A stretch of 23,156 nucleotides of DNA from an uncultured Chloroflexota bacterium (GTDB lineage: Bacteria; Chloroflexota; Chloroflexia; Chloroflexales; Roseiflexaceae), in assembly GCA_937876225.1 (NCBI GenBank), contig CALFIC010000019.1:1-23156 (forward strand), written 5' to 3'. Under the pieces are notes generated by a model. It was given only the letters and a program-made list of their open reading frames with translations. It was not told the origin of the DNA and did no database searches. A program made the position numbers and the translations under genes. Positions within the stretch are counted from its first letter, which is position 1; every line of letters starts with the position of its first letter. This document shows, piece after piece, positions 21,639-23,156 of the stretch.

Positions 21639-23156
21639 ATGTCAGATGGTGCGAAGCATTGCCCATACGTGGGACTAAAACAAAACCGGTCAATCCAGTT
21701 TTCGACGCCAACTGTGGAGCATCGGTGCTATGTAAGTGGCGATGCAATGGATATTCCGGTCGATCAGGCAAGTTATTGCCTATCGCAATTTCATACGCAA
21801 TGTCCATTATACATGGGAAGTAGTGCATCACCAAAAAAATCAGTTTCTACGTCACCCAAATCGCGCAATCAAGCAAACGAAAGTCGATTTGTTCCCAAGC
21901 GTGACGACAGTGATTCGGTGTATGTCCGTGAAGTCGACACCGACAGTGGGTTGCAACCAGCTACGGCACCACGGATGCCAATGCGCAACAAGCCAGCGCC
22001 ACCTCCCACAAACTACACCGTATTGTATGGTGCATTGGTTGCAGTATTTGTGCTTGCGGGAGCGATTTATTGGTATGCAGGTACCATGTTAACCCAGAAA
22101 CCGGGCGAAGGAAATAGCGCTGTCGTGACTGATGCAACAGCCACCCCGCAGGTATTTGAACAATTACCTACAGTGGTCGCAACCGTTGCACCGGCAATAG
22201 TAGCGGCAACGGCGACAGCGGTACCGGTTCCTGCCACTGCCGTGCCGGCACCTGCGGTTGCAACTGCCACTGTTGTGACTGGTGCAACTGCCACGCCACG
22301 CCCTACGGCGCGCACAGTCATTACATACACCCCATCTCCCGTCGCTACGACGCAATCAGGGAGTGGCACTAGTGGGAGCAATGCTGTCGCGACAGCTAAA
22401 CCAGACACGCAGATGATGCCATTATGGCTCTATTTTGGGGATTCGACTGGCTCGGTCTATGTCCCGGTACAACGTTCACTCACAATTGTTGGCAAGCGTG
22501 TCGCTGGCACTGCCATGACGGCACTGATTGACGGTCCCAAAGCAGGCTTACAACGGTTGATTTTGCCTGATGTCAAAATTAAATCATTGACCATCAAAAA
22601 CGGCACGGCGATTGTCGATCTTGACCGCCGCCCGACGGGTGTCGGTGATGTGCGCGGTTTTGTGTCGATGGTTTTGACATTGACGCAATTCAACAGCATC
22701 AAGGATGTCAAATTCCAAATCAACGGTGCGGATATCCCTGCCGAGAATGGTATCCCGACGACCCGTCCGGTCATCAATCTCCTCAACCCCGATAATCTTG
22801 GCAATGATGCCTTAGCGGTGACGGTCTACTTTGTTGCCAATGATGGCCAACACGATGTCCCGGTGACGCGCCTCGTCGCCAAAACCAATAACGTGATTGG
22901 TGCTGCCGCTCAGGCATGGCTGGCTGGTCCTGGGCAATACGGTAACGCGTTACGCCGAACGGCACCTGCGGCGACGCAATTGCGCGGGATTAATATCCAA
23001 AATGGGTTGGTGACTGTCGATTTGACGCAACCATTTGCCGATGTCGCTGACCGCCCAGGGGCAATTCGCACCCTCGTCGAAACCCTGACAGATGTGCCTG
23101 GCGTCAAAAGCGTTCAAGTGTTGATTGAAGGAAAACCTATTGGCGAATTATGGGGC
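21639..23156 (+). CDS. Membrane protein with Cys/His N-terminus and two GerMN domains, C-terminus cut by window edge
   Basis: 506 residues visible, open at the right edge; ATG preceded by AGGGAGA. Residues 1-60 carry a Cys/His segment (HCPYVGLK at 7-14, HRCY 28-31, YCLS 46-49, QCPLY 54-58), a pattern I recall at the start of many Chloroflexota membrane proteins, probably a small metal-binding unit on the cytoplasmic side. A charged linker, one membrane helix (about 126-147), and a long Ala/Thr/Val/Pro linker (160-255) precede two GerMN domains (about 262-365 and 392-500; WLYFGDSTGSVYVPVQR, then VTVYFVANDGQHDVPVTR). GerMN domains occur in spore germination protein GerM and in other envelope proteins; the function here is unknown, and sporulation should not be assumed. 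Confidence 0.85.
   Translation, partial: MSDGAKHCPYVGLKQNRSIQFSTPTVEHRCYVSGDAMDIPVDQASYCLSQFHTQCPLYMGSSASPKKSVSTSPKSRNQANESRFVPKRDDSDSVYVREVDTDSGLQPATAPRMPMRNKPAPPPTNYTVLYGALVAVFVLAGAIYWYAGTMLTQKPGEGNSAVVTDATATPQVFEQLPTVVATVAPAIVAATATAVPVPATAVPAPAVATATVVTGATATPRPTARTVITYTPSPVATTQSGSGTSGSNAVATAKPDTQMMPLWLYFGDSTGSVYVPVQRSLTIVGKRVAGTAMTALIDGPKAGLQRLILPDVKIKSLTIKNGTAIVDLDRRPTGVGDVRGFVSMVLTLTQFNSIKDVKFQINGADIPAENGIPTTRPVINLLNPDNLGNDALAVTVYFVANDGQHDVPVTRLVAKTNNVIGAAAQAWLAGPGQYGNALRRTAPAATQLRGINIQNGLVTVDLTQPFADVADRPGAIRTLVETLTDVPGVKSVQVLIEGKPIGELWG

Noticed and set aside
21639..23156. GerMN domains as evidence for sporulation
   Set aside because: GerMN domains occur in many non-sporulating bacteria, and no sporulation gene is present in the window.

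Overview
The window most likely comes from a member of the Chloroflexota, probably class Chloroflexia (a Herpetosiphon-like or filamentous relative would fit). The clues are: a secreted protein with two FGFPI-type repeats plus a C-terminal 'sunset' domain; an N-terminal Cys/His segment of the CPYxGLK...HRCY...YCLS...CP type fused to a GerMN protein; a C-rich L32/YceD pair; and a moderately GC-balanced genome. The placement is from memory of family distributions, not from a search.

Layout. 1-3157 (minus strand): a block of four envelope proteins. Two nearly identical tandem lipoproteins with a galactose-binding-like beta-sandwich are followed by a YbhB/YbcL (PEBP) lipoprotein and a YHYH-domain protein that runs off the left edge. 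3421-4893 (plus): a CrtI-type phytoene desaturase. 4983-8232 (minus): a xylose-isomerase-like TIM-barrel enzyme and two paralogous thermonucleases, one secreted and one membrane-anchored. 8379-9698 (minus): a GH4 glycosidase. 9699-10200: an AT-rich intergenic region. 10201-11499 (plus): a clan GH-A-like glycoside hydrolase. 11496-12434 (minus): a nucleoside hydrolase whose stop codon overlaps that of the previous gene. 12646-16340 (plus): two translationally coupled polytopic membrane proteins of the GT-C glycosyltransferase type, closed by a strong terminator.

16427-21533 (minus) is a housekeeping run, in transcription order: metallophosphoesterase, rsmD, coaD, a SepIVA/DivIVA-like coiled-coil protein, yceD (DUF177), rpmF, fabH, fabD. 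It links ribosome assembly, CoA synthesis and fatty-acid initiation. A perfect consensus sigma70 promoter (TTGACA, 17 bp, TATAAT) sits inside it, just upstream of yceD. 21639 to the right edge (plus): a membrane protein with two GerMN domains, divergent from the metallophosphoesterase across a perfect palindrome that overlaps a candidate -10.

No tRNA, rRNA, CRISPR array, IS element or phage gene was recognised. The most interesting parts are the lipoprotein/PEBP/YHYH block, the nuclease pair that shares one domain on different anchoring modules, and the SepIVA-like gene in a synteny otherwise known from Actinobacteria.
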